DNA of 64,000 nucleotides from JAGZHZ01 sp963929865 (GTDB lineage: Bacteria > Bacillota > Clostridia > Lachnospirales > Lachnospiraceae): contig CAWVKK010000065.1 in NCBI GenBank assembly GCA_963929865.1, positions 62,001 to 126,000 of the forward strand, written 5' to 3'. The notes under the pieces were generated by a model. That model made no database searches. It was not told the origin of the DNA and worked only from the letters and a program-made list of their open reading frames with translations. How positions within the stretch are numbered: the stretch's first letter is position 1; every line of letters starts with the position of its first letter. Of the stretch, positions 48,019 to 57,629 are shown piece after piece. A program made the translations under genes and the position numbers.

Positions 48019-49884
48019 TTACGACTGCTTTTTTCCGGTCAGAACGACAATTGTTCTTCCCGGAACTAAAAATGTCTTCTCTCCTTTCAGATCCCACTTT
48101 GTCTGCTCTTCCTTTTTCTCCACGGTCTCCGTGCTGAACTGTACCTGCCACTCAAACTTTTCTTTCATGGTAGGCAGCGCAAATTTTTGTTCGCACCAGT
48201 TAAAGTTGTAGGCGATGTAAATGGATTCCTCCTCCTGCGCGTACATGCCCCAGTACATCATGCCGACCTGTCTGCTGTGATTTGCGAAATCGCAGAACCA
48301 TGCGCTGTCACTGTGGCAGGAAAAATCCGGGTATCCGCACGATATGGTGTCAAAGCCTTTTAGCTCTTCCGGCATGTGCAGAATTTTATGCCTTTTTCGG
48401 AAGGCAATCAGCTGTTTTACAAACGCGGACAGCTCCTCTTTCTTTTTCTGCTCTCTCCAGTTGACCCACGAGACAGGCGAATCCAGACAGTACGGATTAT
48501 TGTTCCCGCCCTGCGAGTTTCCAAATTCGTCGCCTGCCAAAATCATGGGCACGCCCGCCCCCAAAAGAAGCATGGAAAATGCGTTTTTCATCTGCTTTAA
48601 GCGCATCAGCTGGATTGCTTTTTTTCTTGTCTTCCCTTCTTCTCCGCAGTTCCAGCTGTAATTGTGCGGACATCCGTCCAGATTATTCTCGCCGTTTTCT
48701 TCATTATGCTTTTCGCCGTAGCTGACAAGATCCGCAAGCGTAAATCCGTCGTGGCTTGTGATATACTGGATCACCGCCTCCTTTTTTGGATTTCTCTTCA
48801 TCCGGTACACAAAGGAACGGATCGATTCTTCGTCTCCTTTGAGCATTTTTCTCAGATCAATCATGGGACCGTCATTGTATTCAGCCAGATTTCTGTAAGC
48901 AGGATATTCGTCTTTTTCATACAGCTCCTCTGCCGGGAAGTAGCAGCTGTACAGTTTTGTCTGTGCAAATGCAGGCTCTCTGGCAATCACATTAAAAATT
49001 CTCTGGTCTCCCATGAGGTGAAAGCCGTCGATGTGGTACTGGGTAATCCAGTACTGCAGACATTCCAAAATCATGCCGGCATGGACTTCCTTCGGAAAAT
49101 AGAAGTCCAAAATAACTTCAATCCCATTTTGATGGAGCAGCTTTACCGTATCCTTCCACTCCGTGACGGGATCATCCGACGACGCATAGCTTTCTTTGGG
49201 CGCAAAATAATTTCCGTTTCCATATCCCCAGAAATTCAGCTTTCTTTTTTCCTCCTGCTCTGTCCCGCTCTTCGCGCAGTACGGCGCGGTTTCTTTCTCC
49301 TGCCTCGTCTTTGGCAGCTCGTCAAAGTCATAAATCGGCATCACCATAATCTGATTGATTCCCAGCTCTTTCAGATACGGAATTTTTTCCTGAAGCCCCA
49401 GAAAAGTCCCTCTCGCTTTCGGGCGCACCTTCGAAGACGGATCCTTTGTAAAGCCTCTGACATGCAGATGATAAGAAATGACGTCCTGGTAAGGAATGCG
49501 CAGCGGCTTATCGTCTCCCCAGTCGTATTCCTGCCATACAAATCCGCACCGGACTTCATGCTCCGTCACGGCTGCCCCGTATTTTTTTCTGCCGCAGATT
49601 CTTCTCGCACACGGATCCTGCCTGACGGCTCCGTCAATCTTATAATTGTATTCCATTTTTCTATACGGAAATTTTTTCAGCTTCCACGAGAGCAAATTTC
49701 CAATCTTTCCGGCTTCTTCCTGTGTGATCTCTTCCTGCGGCTGTGTCTTTCCTCTCTCATAGATCAGGAGGGACGCCGTCTCTCCCTCTTTGATTTCCAC
49801 CGTAAAGCTGACGCCGTCTCCTTCCACCGCGGCGCCTGCGCGTATCCCTTTTCCCTTTTCTTTTAAATATGGTATTTTCTCCAC
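48019..49884 (-). CDS. GlgX/isoamylase-like GH13 protein, catalytic residues apparently lost
   Basis: Overall layout is glycogen-debranching (GlgX/TreX) like. An N-terminal E-set domain (1-115) leads to ISYHLHVRGFTKDPSS. A TIM barrel follows, with GINQIMVMPIYDFDELP, FWGYGNGNYFAPKESY and the conserved-region IV block TSHDGFTLADLVSY. A C-terminal beta domain closes the 621 residues. Region I reads DFYFPK instead of DVVYNH. Region II reads DGFHLMGD instead of DGFRFDLA, placing Met291 at the nucleophile Asp. Region III has LYSCYF where LIAEPW is expected. It begins with GTG after AGGAAGACTC. Likely a non-catalytic or altered homologue; the debranching function should not be assumed. Confidence 0.82.
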   Translation of the reverse strand: MEKIPYLKEKGKGIRAGAAVEGDGVSFTVEIKEGETASLLIYERGKTQPQEEITQEEAGKIGNLLSWKLKKFPYRKMEYNYKIDGAVRQDPCARRICGRKKYGAAVTEHEVRCGFVWQEYDWGDDKPLRIPYQDVISYHLHVRGFTKDPSSKVRPKARGTFLGLQEKIPYLKELGINQIMVMPIYDFDELPKTRQEKETAPYCAKSGTEQEEKRKLNFWGYGNGNYFAPKESYASSDDPVTEWKDTVKLLHQNGIEVILDFYFPKEVHAGMILECLQYWITQYHIDGFHLMGDQRIFNVIAREPAFAQTKLYSCYFPAEELYEKDEYPAYRNLAEYNDGPMIDLRKMLKGDEESIRSFVYRMKRNPKKEAVIQYITSHDGFTLADLVSYGEKHNEENGENNLDGCPHNYSWNCGEEGKTRKKAIQLMRLKQMKNAFSMLLLGAGVPMILAGDEFGNSQGGNNNPYCLDSPVSWVNWREQKKKEELSAFVKQLIAFRKRHKILHMPEELKGFDTISCGYPDFSCHSDSAWFCDFANHSRQVGMMYWGMYAQEEESIYIAYNFNWCEQKFALPTMKEKFEWQVQFSTETVEKKEEQTKWDLKGEKTFLVPGRTIVVLTGKKQS

Positions 49885-50100
49885 GAGTCTTCCTGCCTTC
49901 CTTTCCCCTTTTTCTTCTTTCCCAATAGTTTTCGCCGTTACCTTATAGTAGTATTATACTTCACCTTCTCTTCTTTTTCTATTATTTTTATCAGTTTTTC
50001 CATAATTGCTTCAATTTTCCTGATGTTAAGGGATATGTTTCAAAAAATTCGGAAAGGATCTGTCTGTTGTTCCGGTATTTTCTCCGCCCATGAAATCTGT

Positions 50101-51900
50101 CTATTTCTGCGCCTCAATTTTCTCGGCAAGATCGTTTAAGTAGACCCATCGCTCCATCTTTTCGTCGAGTCTGTGTTCGGTCTTCTCTTTTTCCTGCGAC
50201 AGTTCCGACAGCTTTGCCGCGTTTGTCGCGTTGTCCATCATGTCCTGGTCAATTTTTTTGAGCGCTTCTTCCAAAGCCGCAATGTCCTCGTCGATCGTCT
50301 CGTATTCTCTTTGTTCCTGAAACGTAAATTTCAGCTTGACCGTCCGGTTCTGCTTCCATTCTTTATAGCTTTCTTTCTTTGCCGGACTCTCCTTCTTTGC
50401 CGGGATTTCTTTTTCCTGGCTGCCCACTTCTTTTTTCTGCTTTGCCTCCAGATATTCCGTGTATCCGCCTTCATACTGCTCCAAGCGGCCCTCTCCGTCA
50501 AACTCTAAAATCCGGTCCGCTACATTGTCCAAAAAGTACCGGTCATGGGAGACGGTAATAACGATGCCAGAAAAAGACGCCAGGTAATCCTCCAAAATTG
50601 TCATGGTCGGAATGTCCAGGGAATTTCCCGGTTCGTCAAGCAGCAGCACATTGCCGTTTCCGACCAGAATCCCCAAAAGATACAGTCTTCTCTTTTCGCC
50701 GCCGGAAAGCTTTCCGATCGGAGCATACTGCATATCGGGCGTAAACAAAAAGCGTTCCAGCATCTGTGAAGCGCTGATTTTCCCCTCTTTTGTCGCAATG
50801 TACTCGCCGATATCCTTTACATAGTCAATGACTCTTTGGCTGGCGTCCATCTCCTGCTCTTCCTGTGCAAAATATCCGATTTTGATCGTCTCTCCGATCT
50901 CAATGCTTCCGCTGTCCGGTTTCTCGATTCCTGCGATCATCTTTATCAGCGTCGACTTTCCGCATCCGTTCGGTCCGATGATTCCCAGTCTCTGATTTTT
51001 TAAGACAATATAGCTAAAATCATCTAGGATCTTTTTCTCCCCGTAACGTTTGCTGACGCGGCGCAGCTCTATCGTTTTCTTTCCCATTCTGGTCTCGATC
51101 GAACTCATCTCCACAGTCTGATCCTGCTGCGGCGCCGTCCCTTTTTTCAGCTCCTCAAGCCTTTCCAGTCTTGCCCTCTGTTTTGTGCTTCTCGCCCGGC
51201 AGCCCCGTTTTGCCCATTCCGTCTCGATGCGCAAAATGCTCTGCCGCTTTCTCTCAGAGGCAAGCTCCATCTCTTCTCTCTCCGCCTTCATCTCCAGAAA
51301 TTTAGAGTAGTTTGCCTCGTAGCTGTATACGCTGCCGCGGCTGATCTCTAAAATTTTATTCGTCACCTGATCCAGGAAATACCGGTCGTGCGTTACCATC
51401 AGAATGGTTCCCCTGAATGCTTTTAGGTATCCCTCCAGCCACGCAATCATCTCCCCGTCGAGGTGATTCGTTGGTTCATCCAGAAGCAGAAAATCGATAT
51501 CGTCTGTCAGGACTTTCGCCATCGCCACTTTTCGTTTCTGCCCTCCGGACAGCTGGTCGATCCGCATGTCATACTGTGTGATGCCAAGCCTGTTTAAATT
51601 GCTCTGCACCATCCAGTCTGTCTGGGGCGATCCCTCCAGCGCGTAGGACATCACCGTCGCGTTTTGCGGAAAGCTGGGGTTCTGCGGCAGATATGCGATC
51701 TTGAGTCCGTTTTGTCTGACAATCTGACCCTGATCCGGTTTTTCCAGTCCGGCGATCATTTTCAGGAGGGAGCTCTTTCCCGTTCCATTGATCCCGATCA
51801 CGCCGATTTTGTCCCCCTCCTGGATTCCGAATGAGACGCCGTCAAAAATCGTTTTTTCTCCATATGTTTTGCTGATATGTTCTATGTTTAAGATATTCAT
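50101..51900 (-). CDS. ABC-F family ATPase (ribosome-associated type)
   Basis: Soluble protein with two ATP-binding cassettes and no membrane domain, 599 residues from MNILNIEHISKTYG. Two Walker A motifs (GINGTGKSSLLKMI, GPNGCGKSTLIKMI), two signatures (LSGGQKRKVAMAK, LSGGEKRRLYLLG), a linker between cassettes and a C-terminal coiled coil with Lys-rich linker (about 500-599). ABC-F proteins bind the ribosome E site as translation factors or give antibiotic resistance. The C-terminal coiled coil resembles Uup-type housekeeping members; resistance is not implied. Start after GGAGTG. Confidence 0.92.
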   Translation of the reverse strand: MNILNIEHISKTYGEKTIFDGVSFGIQEGDKIGVIGINGTGKSSLLKMIAGLEKPDQGQIVRQNGLKIAYLPQNPSFPQNATVMSYALEGSPQTDWMVQSNLNRLGITQYDMRIDQLSGGQKRKVAMAKVLTDDIDFLLLDEPTNHLDGEMIAWLEGYLKAFRGTILMVTHDRYFLDQVTNKILEISRGSVYSYEANYSKFLEMKAEREEMELASERKRQSILRIETEWAKRGCRARSTKQRARLERLEELKKGTAPQQDQTVEMSSIETRMGKKTIELRRVSKRYGEKKILDDFSYIVLKNQRLGIIGPNGCGKSTLIKMIAGIEKPDSGSIEIGETIKIGYFAQEEQEMDASQRVIDYVKDIGEYIATKEGKISASQMLERFLFTPDMQYAPIGKLSGGEKRRLYLLGILVGNGNVLLLDEPGNSLDIPTMTILEDYLASFSGIVITVSHDRYFLDNVADRILEFDGEGRLEQYEGGYTEYLEAKQKKEVGSQEKEIPAKKESPAKKESYKEWKQNRTVKLKFTFQEQREYETIDEDIAALEEALKKIDQDMMDNATNAAKLSELSQEKEKTEHRLDEKMERWVYLNDLAEKIEAQK

Positions 51901-52021
51901 GTTAAACACTCCTGCTGTATTTTTCCATTATTATAGGAAGCGTCAATTTTCACTGCGCTTCCCTGGCTTTTCTGTAAAGATTCGTAGGCTGCCCCGGATG
52001 ACGGGAGCTGAAGCTTTCCTC

Positions 52022-52780
52022 TTAGACTTCGATTTGTAGTTCCACCGGGCAGTGGTCTGATCCCATCACCTCTGTGTGAATGGCTGCGTCTGCCAGCTTA
52101 TCTTTTAAGCGCTCGGACACGCAGAAATAGTCGATCCGCCACCCCGCGTTCTTTTTTCTTGCCTGGAACCGATAGGACCACCACGAGTAAACACCTTGCG
52201 TGTCCGGATAAAAATACCGGAACGTATCGATGAAGCCTGCGCTGAGCAAATCGGTAAATTTCTGTCTTTCCTCGTCGGTAAAACCTGCGTTTTTTCTGTT
52301 TGTCTTTGGATTTTTCAAATCGATTTCTCTGTGCGCCACATTGCAGTCGCCCGCAAAAATGACGGGCTTTTTCTCCTCTAATGTTTTCAGATATCGAAGG
52401 AAGTCATCCTCCCATTTCATCCGGTACGGCAGTCTCGCCAGCTCGCTCTGGGAGTTTGGCGTATATACAGTCACAAAGTAATACGTCCCGTATTCTAAGG
52501 TGATGACGCGTCCTTCCTGGTCATGTTCTTCTATTCCAATCCCGCAGCGTACCGACAGCGGCTTTTCTTTTGTAAAGACCGCCGTTCCGGAATATCCTTT
52601 TTTCTGCGCATAATTCCAGTACTGAAAGTATCCGGGCAGATCCAGCTCAATCTGTCCTTCCTGCAGCTTGCTCTCCTGGATGCAGAAGATATCGGCGTCC
52701 GCTTCTTTAAAATAATCGAGAAATCCTTTTTGAATGCAGGCGCGCAGTCCATTGACATTCCATGAAATCATTTTCTTCAT
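52022..52780 (-). CDS. xth: Exodeoxyribonuclease III / AP endonuclease
   Basis: Class II AP endonuclease of the EEP fold used in base-excision repair. The 252-residue protein shows ISWNVNGLRACIQKGF, FCIQESKLQEG, the GDCNVAHREIDLKNPKTN metal/catalytic block, and the C-terminal GSDHCPVELQ. Start at 52780 follows AGAGG; one codon triplet earlier (MEK) is open. Single gene. Confidence 0.95.
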   Translation of the reverse strand: MKKMISWNVNGLRACIQKGFLDYFKEADADIFCIQESKLQEGQIELDLPGYFQYWNYAQKKGYSGTAVFTKEKPLSVRCGIGIEEHDQEGRVITLEYGTYYFVTVYTPNSQSELARLPYRMKWEDDFLRYLKTLEEKKPVIFAGDCNVAHREIDLKNPKTNRKNAGFTDEERQKFTDLLSAGFIDTFRYFYPDTQGVYSWWSYRFQARKKNAGWRIDYFCVSERLKDKLADAAIHTEVMGSDHCPVELQIEV

Positions 52781-52849
52781 TTTTTCCATCCTCTGTTTTT
52801 CCGCGCTGCCCTTCTTTTCAAGGCAGCAGTTTTTCTGTATTATATCATC

Positions 52850-54634
52850 TTATTCTTTTGTTTGTACAGCCCCATTTCCGTTTGCTTCCTTCTCCAAATA
52901 TTGTTCGATAATCGGAAAAGGAGCCGGTCCGATCTCCAGTATCTTCTCGTGAAAATCCTTCAGGGTAAATTCCTCTCCCATCCAGCTGCGGTACTTCTCC
53001 TTAAGCTCTTCAAAGTTTAAATATCCGACATAATACTGAAGATAATTTGCAGGCGATTCCAGAATCAGATCGTAGATCTGGTCAGCCGTCTCAGGCGATG
53101 AGATTCCAAGCTTATTTAAATAGGCGGCTATCGTTTCCCGGCTGCACCCGTGGTAGTGGATGGAGATATCCATCAAAGTGGAAATTCCAAGCATGATAGA
53201 GCGGTTCAGCCGTTCTGCCTCGATTGCGTTTTGGTCTCCTCCCGCCAGACGGTACGCGTACATTTCCACGTACGTTGCCCAGCCCTCTACATATCCTCCA
53301 AAGTGGAGCAGCGAACGGATGGGATCCGTCATCTTTTCCGCAAAATACGTTGTCTGATAAAGGTGTCCCGGAAATCCTTCGTGCGCAAGCGTCGTAAAGA
53401 GTTCCAAAGACGTATAGCCGCTGGCGCGGTTGATGTAAATGACATTTTCTTTTCCGTCGTCCACCGGCGGCGTCAGATAAAAGGCCGGGCTTAAATACGG
53501 CTCCATCGAACTGTGCACATATTTTACGCTGCACACGGTATCGGCTGCTTCCGGGAAATCTGCCGCTATATTTTCTTTAAGCTGTTCTAAAATCTGCTGC
53601 GGGTCCGTCGCAGAATCTTCCAGCTGCGCTTCCCCTCCAAGCCCTGACTGTTCCACGATTTCTCTAAGCTTTGTAAAGTCGGATACAATCTGATCCTGCA
53701 CTTTTTTCTCAATCTCGGCAATCGAGTCGTAGTCTCCGGTGCTCTCTTTTACCAGGTACTCATAGTAAGCCTTCCCGTCCGGCAAAAAGCAAAGTCCTTC
53801 ATCGTTTTTTCCGCTTCCTTTTAGTTCTTCCAGCCCTTTTATCAAAATCTGGTACGCCGGCACCACACAGTTTTCGATCAGCTGTCTGTTCTCTTTTTTT
53901 AACTCCTCCTTCTCTTCTAGCGTCAGATTCGTAATGCGGTCTATCTTCGAGTCAAATACCTCCAGCAGATAGTTGTCCTGCGCACTGTCCGAAAATTCTC
54001 TGCACTGCTCTAAAATATGTTCCAGATTCCGGTCGCTCATAAACAGACCTGCCATCGCCTTTTCCTGCTCAAACGCAAGTATGGACGTATAGTAATCCGG
54101 CATCTTCTCAAGCAGCGTCAGATATTCTCTGATATCTTTTTTCGTGTCAAAGCGATATTCCGCCAGAAGCACCGGAAGCTGCGCCTGAATCCCGATTGTC
54201 GCCCCAAGAGGTTCCTGGTAAAGCAGATACGGCTCCGCGCAAAGCTCTGTCTCCAGGTACGTCTCCAAAATATCATACGTCAGCTGGTTTTCTTCGCACA
54301 GCTTTTCTCTGTCGATCTGCGCCAGCGCGTTTTGATACCGTCTGAGTGTGTCATATCCTTCCTGCAAAGACTGAGGGCTGAACGTTCCAAGCGAGATCTC
54401 TTCCTCCTCAATCCCGTATTTCTCCGGGTTTTTCAATGTATAGTGCAAAGACAGCGTGTTGCCTTGCAGTTCCTGCCTGAATATGGCTTTCGTCAGATAC
54501 TGAAAGCTTCGGTCTTCTGAGAACGAATTTACGTACAGCGTCAGCGCCGCCGTCACCGCCAGAAGCAGCATGACGCCCGTTCCTATCCATATCTTTTTTC
54601 GTTCTTTTTTGATCCATTCTCCTATCTGTCTCAT
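52850..54634 (-). CDS. DUF885-family membrane-anchored metallopeptidase-like protein
   Basis: 594 residues starting MRQIGEWIKKERKKIW after GGGAGAGG. One N-terminal transmembrane anchor (IWIGTGVMLLLAVTAALTLY, about 15-35) places the bulk outside the membrane. The large helical domain ends with the family's zinc-like motif TTLAHEGFPGHLYQT followed by GYVEGWATYVEMYAYRLAGG, resembling gluzincins (HExxPGH variant). Function is not defined by family; carboxypeptidase-like activity is plausible. Single gene. Confidence 0.85.
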   Translation of the reverse strand: MRQIGEWIKKERKKIWIGTGVMLLLAVTAALTLYVNSFSEDRSFQYLTKAIFRQELQGNTLSLHYTLKNPEKYGIEEEEISLGTFSPQSLQEGYDTLRRYQNALAQIDREKLCEENQLTYDILETYLETELCAEPYLLYQEPLGATIGIQAQLPVLLAEYRFDTKKDIREYLTLLEKMPDYYTSILAFEQEKAMAGLFMSDRNLEHILEQCREFSDSAQDNYLLEVFDSKIDRITNLTLEEKEELKKENRQLIENCVVPAYQILIKGLEELKGSGKNDEGLCFLPDGKAYYEYLVKESTGDYDSIAEIEKKVQDQIVSDFTKLREIVEQSGLGGEAQLEDSATDPQQILEQLKENIAADFPEAADTVCSVKYVHSSMEPYLSPAFYLTPPVDDGKENVIYINRASGYTSLELFTTLAHEGFPGHLYQTTYFAEKMTDPIRSLLHFGGYVEGWATYVEMYAYRLAGGDQNAIEAERLNRSIMLGISTLMDISIHYHGCSRETIAAYLNKLGISSPETADQIYDLILESPANYLQYYVGYLNFEELKEKYRSWMGEEFTLKDFHEKILEIGPAPFPIIEQYLEKEANGNGAVQTKE

Positions 54635-54676
54635 ACGTTCCTCTCCCTGGGATTTACCATATTTTATGAGAAGGTC

Positions 54677-54704
54677 AAAAAAAAGATGCTGATTTCTCAG
54701 CACC
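54677..54704 (-). terminator. Terminator after the small basic protein gene
   Basis: Minus strand GGTGCTGA (54704-54697), loop GAAA, TCAGCATC (54692-54685), then a run of eight T. Strong. Confidence 0.9.
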
Positions 54705-54765
54705 TTCTTATGTCTGTTTTCTATTTCATGTCCATGCGCGCTCCCGCCTTTTTAGAGACGAAAGA

Positions 54766-55170
54766 TCAATAGTGATAGTAAACGTCGTCCTCAAGCGCAT
54801 CCTTTTCATATGCTTTTGTCCAGTCGATATGATTCTGGCGTCTCTTTTTTACCGCGGGTCTGCCGCTTGTCTCGCGCATCTCACGTTCCTTTTCGATATT
54901 CTTTTTCTCCATCTTTTTCTCTTTTTCTCTCTCCCAGCGGCTTGTCAGCTCCGCCTTGTCGGGCTGAGTTTCCAGAGATTTTTCCTTTCCCGAATGATTC
55001 CGGACGGATCGCGCCGGTTTTGTTTTTTGCTCTTCTTCCTCCTGCTTTTTCATCCCCTGTTGATATACTTTTTGTTTTTCATAACCTCTTGTGAACGCTC
55101 CTGTACGGTCAGGCGACTTTTTTTTCCATCCTTCTCTGCCCTGTCCGTCCCGTTTCTGGCGTTCTCCCAT
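54766..55170 (-). CDS. Small highly basic, charged protein of unknown function
   Basis: 134 residues from MGERQKRDGQGREGW, with a good GGAGTGG ribosome site; a start 16 codons upstream (MANKFWED) lacks one. The chain is Lys/Arg/Glu/Gln-rich throughout with no domain, probably disordered or coiled (RWEREKEKKMEKKNIEKERE). A short conserved-looking C-terminus, HIDWTKAYEKDALEDDVYYHY, contains the only aromatics. Flanked by its own promoter and terminator. Not recognised; nucleic-acid binding is possible. Confidence 0.7.
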   Translation of the reverse strand: MGERQKRDGQGREGWKKKSPDRTGAFTRGYEKQKVYQQGMKKQEEEEQKTKPARSVRNHSGKEKSLETQPDKAELTSRWEREKEKKMEKKNIEKEREMRETSGRPAVKKRRQNHIDWTKAYEKDALEDDVYYHY

Positions 55171-55246
55171 ACTGCCACTCCTTATCACAAAAGTGTCCTC
55201 CCAAAATTTGTTTGCCATTTGATCCGATCTTGTGCGATCTAAGAAT

Positions 55247-55274
55247 ATTCTATAATAATTTTTTCTAAAGTCAA
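55247..55274 (-). promoter_or_regulatory. Promoter of the small basic protein gene
   Basis: Minus strand TTGACT (55274-55269), 16-bp spacer, TAGAAT (55252-55247). Confidence 0.6.
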
Positions 55275-55388
55275 CTTTTTTTTCACAAGTTTTTCTTTTT
55301 CTTTGCTTGCATTTCCTCTATAATTCTGATAAAGTGTAACTACAGATATCCGTTATTTGTAAAAATTTTGAAATGAGGTAGAAAGTAT

Positions 55389-55760
55389 ATGAATGAAAAA
55401 GAAAAAGATCTGGATTGTGGATGCAGCTGTGGAGATTGCGGATGTGACTGCGATCACGACCATAGCCAGTCGACGGTTACTTTGACGCTCGACGACGATA
55501 CTGTCCTGGAGTGTGCTGTTCTTACAATTTATCCCTGCGCCGGCAATCACTACATCGCTCTTCTTCCTTTAGATGAAAACGGGGAAAACGAAGACGGAGA
55601 AGTATTTCTATACCGCTACAGAGAAGTCAACGGAAATCCTACTTTAGAAAATATTGAAGATGATGAAGAATATGAGGCTGCTGCCGATGCCTTCGATGAG
55701 TTTTTAGACAGTCAGGAATATGACGAATTGGTCGATGCTGAGGAAGACGAGGAAGAATAA
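55389..55760 (+). CDS. DUF1292 (YrzB-like) protein with Cys/His-rich N-terminus
   Basis: 123 residues. The DUF1292 core (about 28-100) is VTLTLDDDTVLECAVLTIYP, YIALLPLDENGENEDGEVFL, YRYREVNG, as in clostridial and bacillar YrzB-like proteins. Ahead of it is a short segment with six Cys and two His (CGCSCGDCGCDCDHDHSQ), suggesting metal binding. An acidic Asp/Glu-rich tail follows. DUF1292 usually sits near yrzL/ruvX and alaS; here it stands alone beside a helicase gene and has its own terminator. Start follows GAGGTAG. Confidence 0.88.
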   Translation: MNEKEKDLDCGCSCGDCGCDCDHDHSQSTVTLTLDDDTVLECAVLTIYPCAGNHYIALLPLDENGENEDGEVFLYRYREVNGNPTLENIEDDEEYEAAADAFDEFLDSQEYDELVDAEEDEEE

Positions 55761-55774
55761 ACATTGTTTAAAAG

Positions 55775-55801
55775 GAGGCTGTGCAAAACAGCCTCTTTTT
55801 T
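55775..55801 (+). terminator. Terminator after the DUF1292 gene
   Basis: GAGGCTGT (55775-55782), short loop, ACAGCCTC (55788-55795), then TTTTTT. It ends at the stop of the convergent helicase gene. Confidence 0.9.
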
Positions 55802-57629
55802 ATTCTTTTTCTCCGGACAGAAATCTGGAAACAGCGATTTTCTTTCCCCACCTTTCTTTGACAGCGCACAGGTAAAGCTTTTCCATCGCCCGCGTCATCC
55901 CCACATACAGCATCCTCCGTTCTTCCTGGAGTTCTTCCTGCGAGACTGCTTTTTTGTATGGGACAATGCCGTCGTTTAAATCCGGCAGAAACACTTCTTT
56001 AAATTCCAGTCCTTTTGCCCCGTGGAACGTCAGGATGTGAACGGCGTTTTCTTCTGTGCGCTTTCTCTGCCGCGCCTGTTTTTCAAGCTCTTTGCCGTAT
56101 TCTTCTATGTGGGCGAACCAAGAAGCGCTGTCCTTGTATGGCTTTGCATGATCCTGAATTTCATCAAGCGTTTCATACAGATCTTCGGCTTTTATCCGGT
56201 GTTCTTTTGCGTACTGGAGCAGGTAGGCGTCGTATCCGATTCCCTTTCGGATATAGTTGACGGCGGCGTATGGGGAAAATGTTTTCATCCGCATGATGTC
56301 TTCTTCAAGCTGGTCGATTCTCTCGATCACCCAGTATTTTTCCTCATAGTAAGCGCGCAGCCGATCGAAAGAGACAAGCGGCATGTCGAGGCATTCTCTG
56401 CCGATATACCGGATAGGCCGGTTTAGGATTCGGAGAAACTCCCGCCTCTCTCTTGCCCCTGCCGCAATCCGCAGATAGGCGAACAAATCTTTTGCAATCC
56501 AGTGTTCATACAGATTTTGGATTCCCTCTTTCATCACGAAGGGAATCTGGTATTCCATCAGCCGTTCTGTCATCATCTGGGCGCCGGTATTGGTCCGGAA
56601 TAAAACGGCGATCTCTTTATATTTTCTTCCCTGTTCTGCCGCGTCCTGAATCTTTGCTGCAATCCACTTTGTCTCCTGCGCGGCGTTTTCAAACATCTGC
56701 AGAGCGACCGGATCTCCCTGGGGATTTTTTGTCACAATATCCTTGTAAAATCTTGTCTTATTCTGGTTGATGACTTTGAGCGACTCCTGGACAATGCTGT
56801 CTGTAGAGCGGAAATTTTGTTCCAGCAGACACCTCTTTGCGTCTGGATAATCTTTTGTAAACTGAAACATAATCTCCGGCTTTGCTCCCCGGAACCGGTA
56901 TATCGACTGATCGTCGTCTCCCACCAAAAACAGATTGTTCTGGGGCAACGCCAGCATACGTATAATTTCATACTGGATCCCGTTCATATCCTGCACTTCA
57001 TCGACCAGAATATACTCAAAGCACTCCTGCCATCCGCGCAGAATATCGCTTCTCTCTTTTAAAAGCCTGCGGCATTCCAGCAGGATATCGTCGAAATCAA
57101 GCAGCCTTTTTTGGATCAGCTTCTGTTCATATTTCCGGCAGATTTCCCGAAACAGCGGCGCGTCGCAGCTTGTGGGAGCGTATCCGCTTAGATCGATCTG
57201 TTCGTTTTTGATTTTGCTGATCTCCGCAGTCACAGCGCGGATTGCTTCCTCCCAGTCATCCAAATCCAGATCCGTCTTTTCCAGAATTTCCTGCAAAATC
57301 TGTTTTTTTTGCTCTTCTCTTAAAATATTGCTCCCTGTATAGTGGTACGCGCGGCGCAAAATTCCAAAAAAAATGCTGTGAAACGTTCCAAATGTGACCG
57401 GATACGCTCTCTCCCCCATGATTTTGTAAAAGCGTTCCTGCATTTCCCATGCAGCGGCTCTCGTAAACGTGATCACAAGGATCTTTTGGGGAGCAATGTG
57501 ACCGTGTTCAATTAAATATTTGATTCTGTTTGTGATAACGAGGGTTTTTCCAGATCCGGGTCCCGCTAAAATCAGCATGGGACCCGTTTTGTGGGCGATT
57601 GCCCGAGATTGTGATTTGCTCAGTGACAT
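55800..57629 (-). CDS. UvrD/Rep/PcrA-type superfamily 1 DNA helicase
   Basis: ATP-dependent helicase of 609 residues, about 100 shorter than PcrA. Motif I GPGSGKTLVITNRI, motif Ia ITFTRAAAWEMQ, motif II ILVDEVQDMN, motif III VGDDDQSIYRFRGA, motif IV LEQNFRSTDSI, motif V HILTFHGAKGLEFKEVFLP, motif VI RRMLYVGMTRAMEKL are all present. The DEVQD (rather than DEFQD) and short 2B domain are typical of a clostridial paralogue beside pcrA. The start overlaps the gltX stop by 10 nt; AGGAGAATC lies inside the gltX 3' end. It probably works in repair or recombination. Confidence 0.92.
   Translation of the reverse strand: MSLSKSQSRAIAHKTGPMLILAGPGSGKTLVITNRIKYLIEHGHIAPQKILVITFTRAAAWEMQERFYKIMGERAYPVTFGTFHSIFFGILRRAYHYTGSNILREEQKKQILQEILEKTDLDLDDWEEAIRAVTAEISKIKNEQIDLSGYAPTSCDAPLFREICRKYEQKLIQKRLLDFDDILLECRRLLKERSDILRGWQECFEYILVDEVQDMNGIQYEIIRMLALPQNNLFLVGDDDQSIYRFRGAKPEIMFQFTKDYPDAKRCLLEQNFRSTDSIVQESLKVINQNKTRFYKDIVTKNPQGDPVALQMFENAAQETKWIAAKIQDAAEQGRKYKEIAVLFRTNTGAQMMTERLMEYQIPFVMKEGIQNLYEHWIAKDLFAYLRIAAGARERREFLRILNRPIRYIGRECLDMPLVSFDRLRAYYEEKYWVIERIDQLEEDIMRMKTFSPYAAVNYIRKGIGYDAYLLQYAKEHRIKAEDLYETLDEIQDHAKPYKDSASWFAHIEEYGKELEKQARQRKRTEENAVHILTFHGAKGLEFKEVFLPDLNDGIVPYKKAVSQEELQEERRMLYVGMTRAMEKLYLCAVKERWGKKIAVSRFLSGEKE

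Noticed and set aside
48664..49866. 400-codon frame antisense to the GlgX-like gene.
   Set aside because: Phe/Arg/Leu-rich shadow of a real gene, with no ribosome site or domain.
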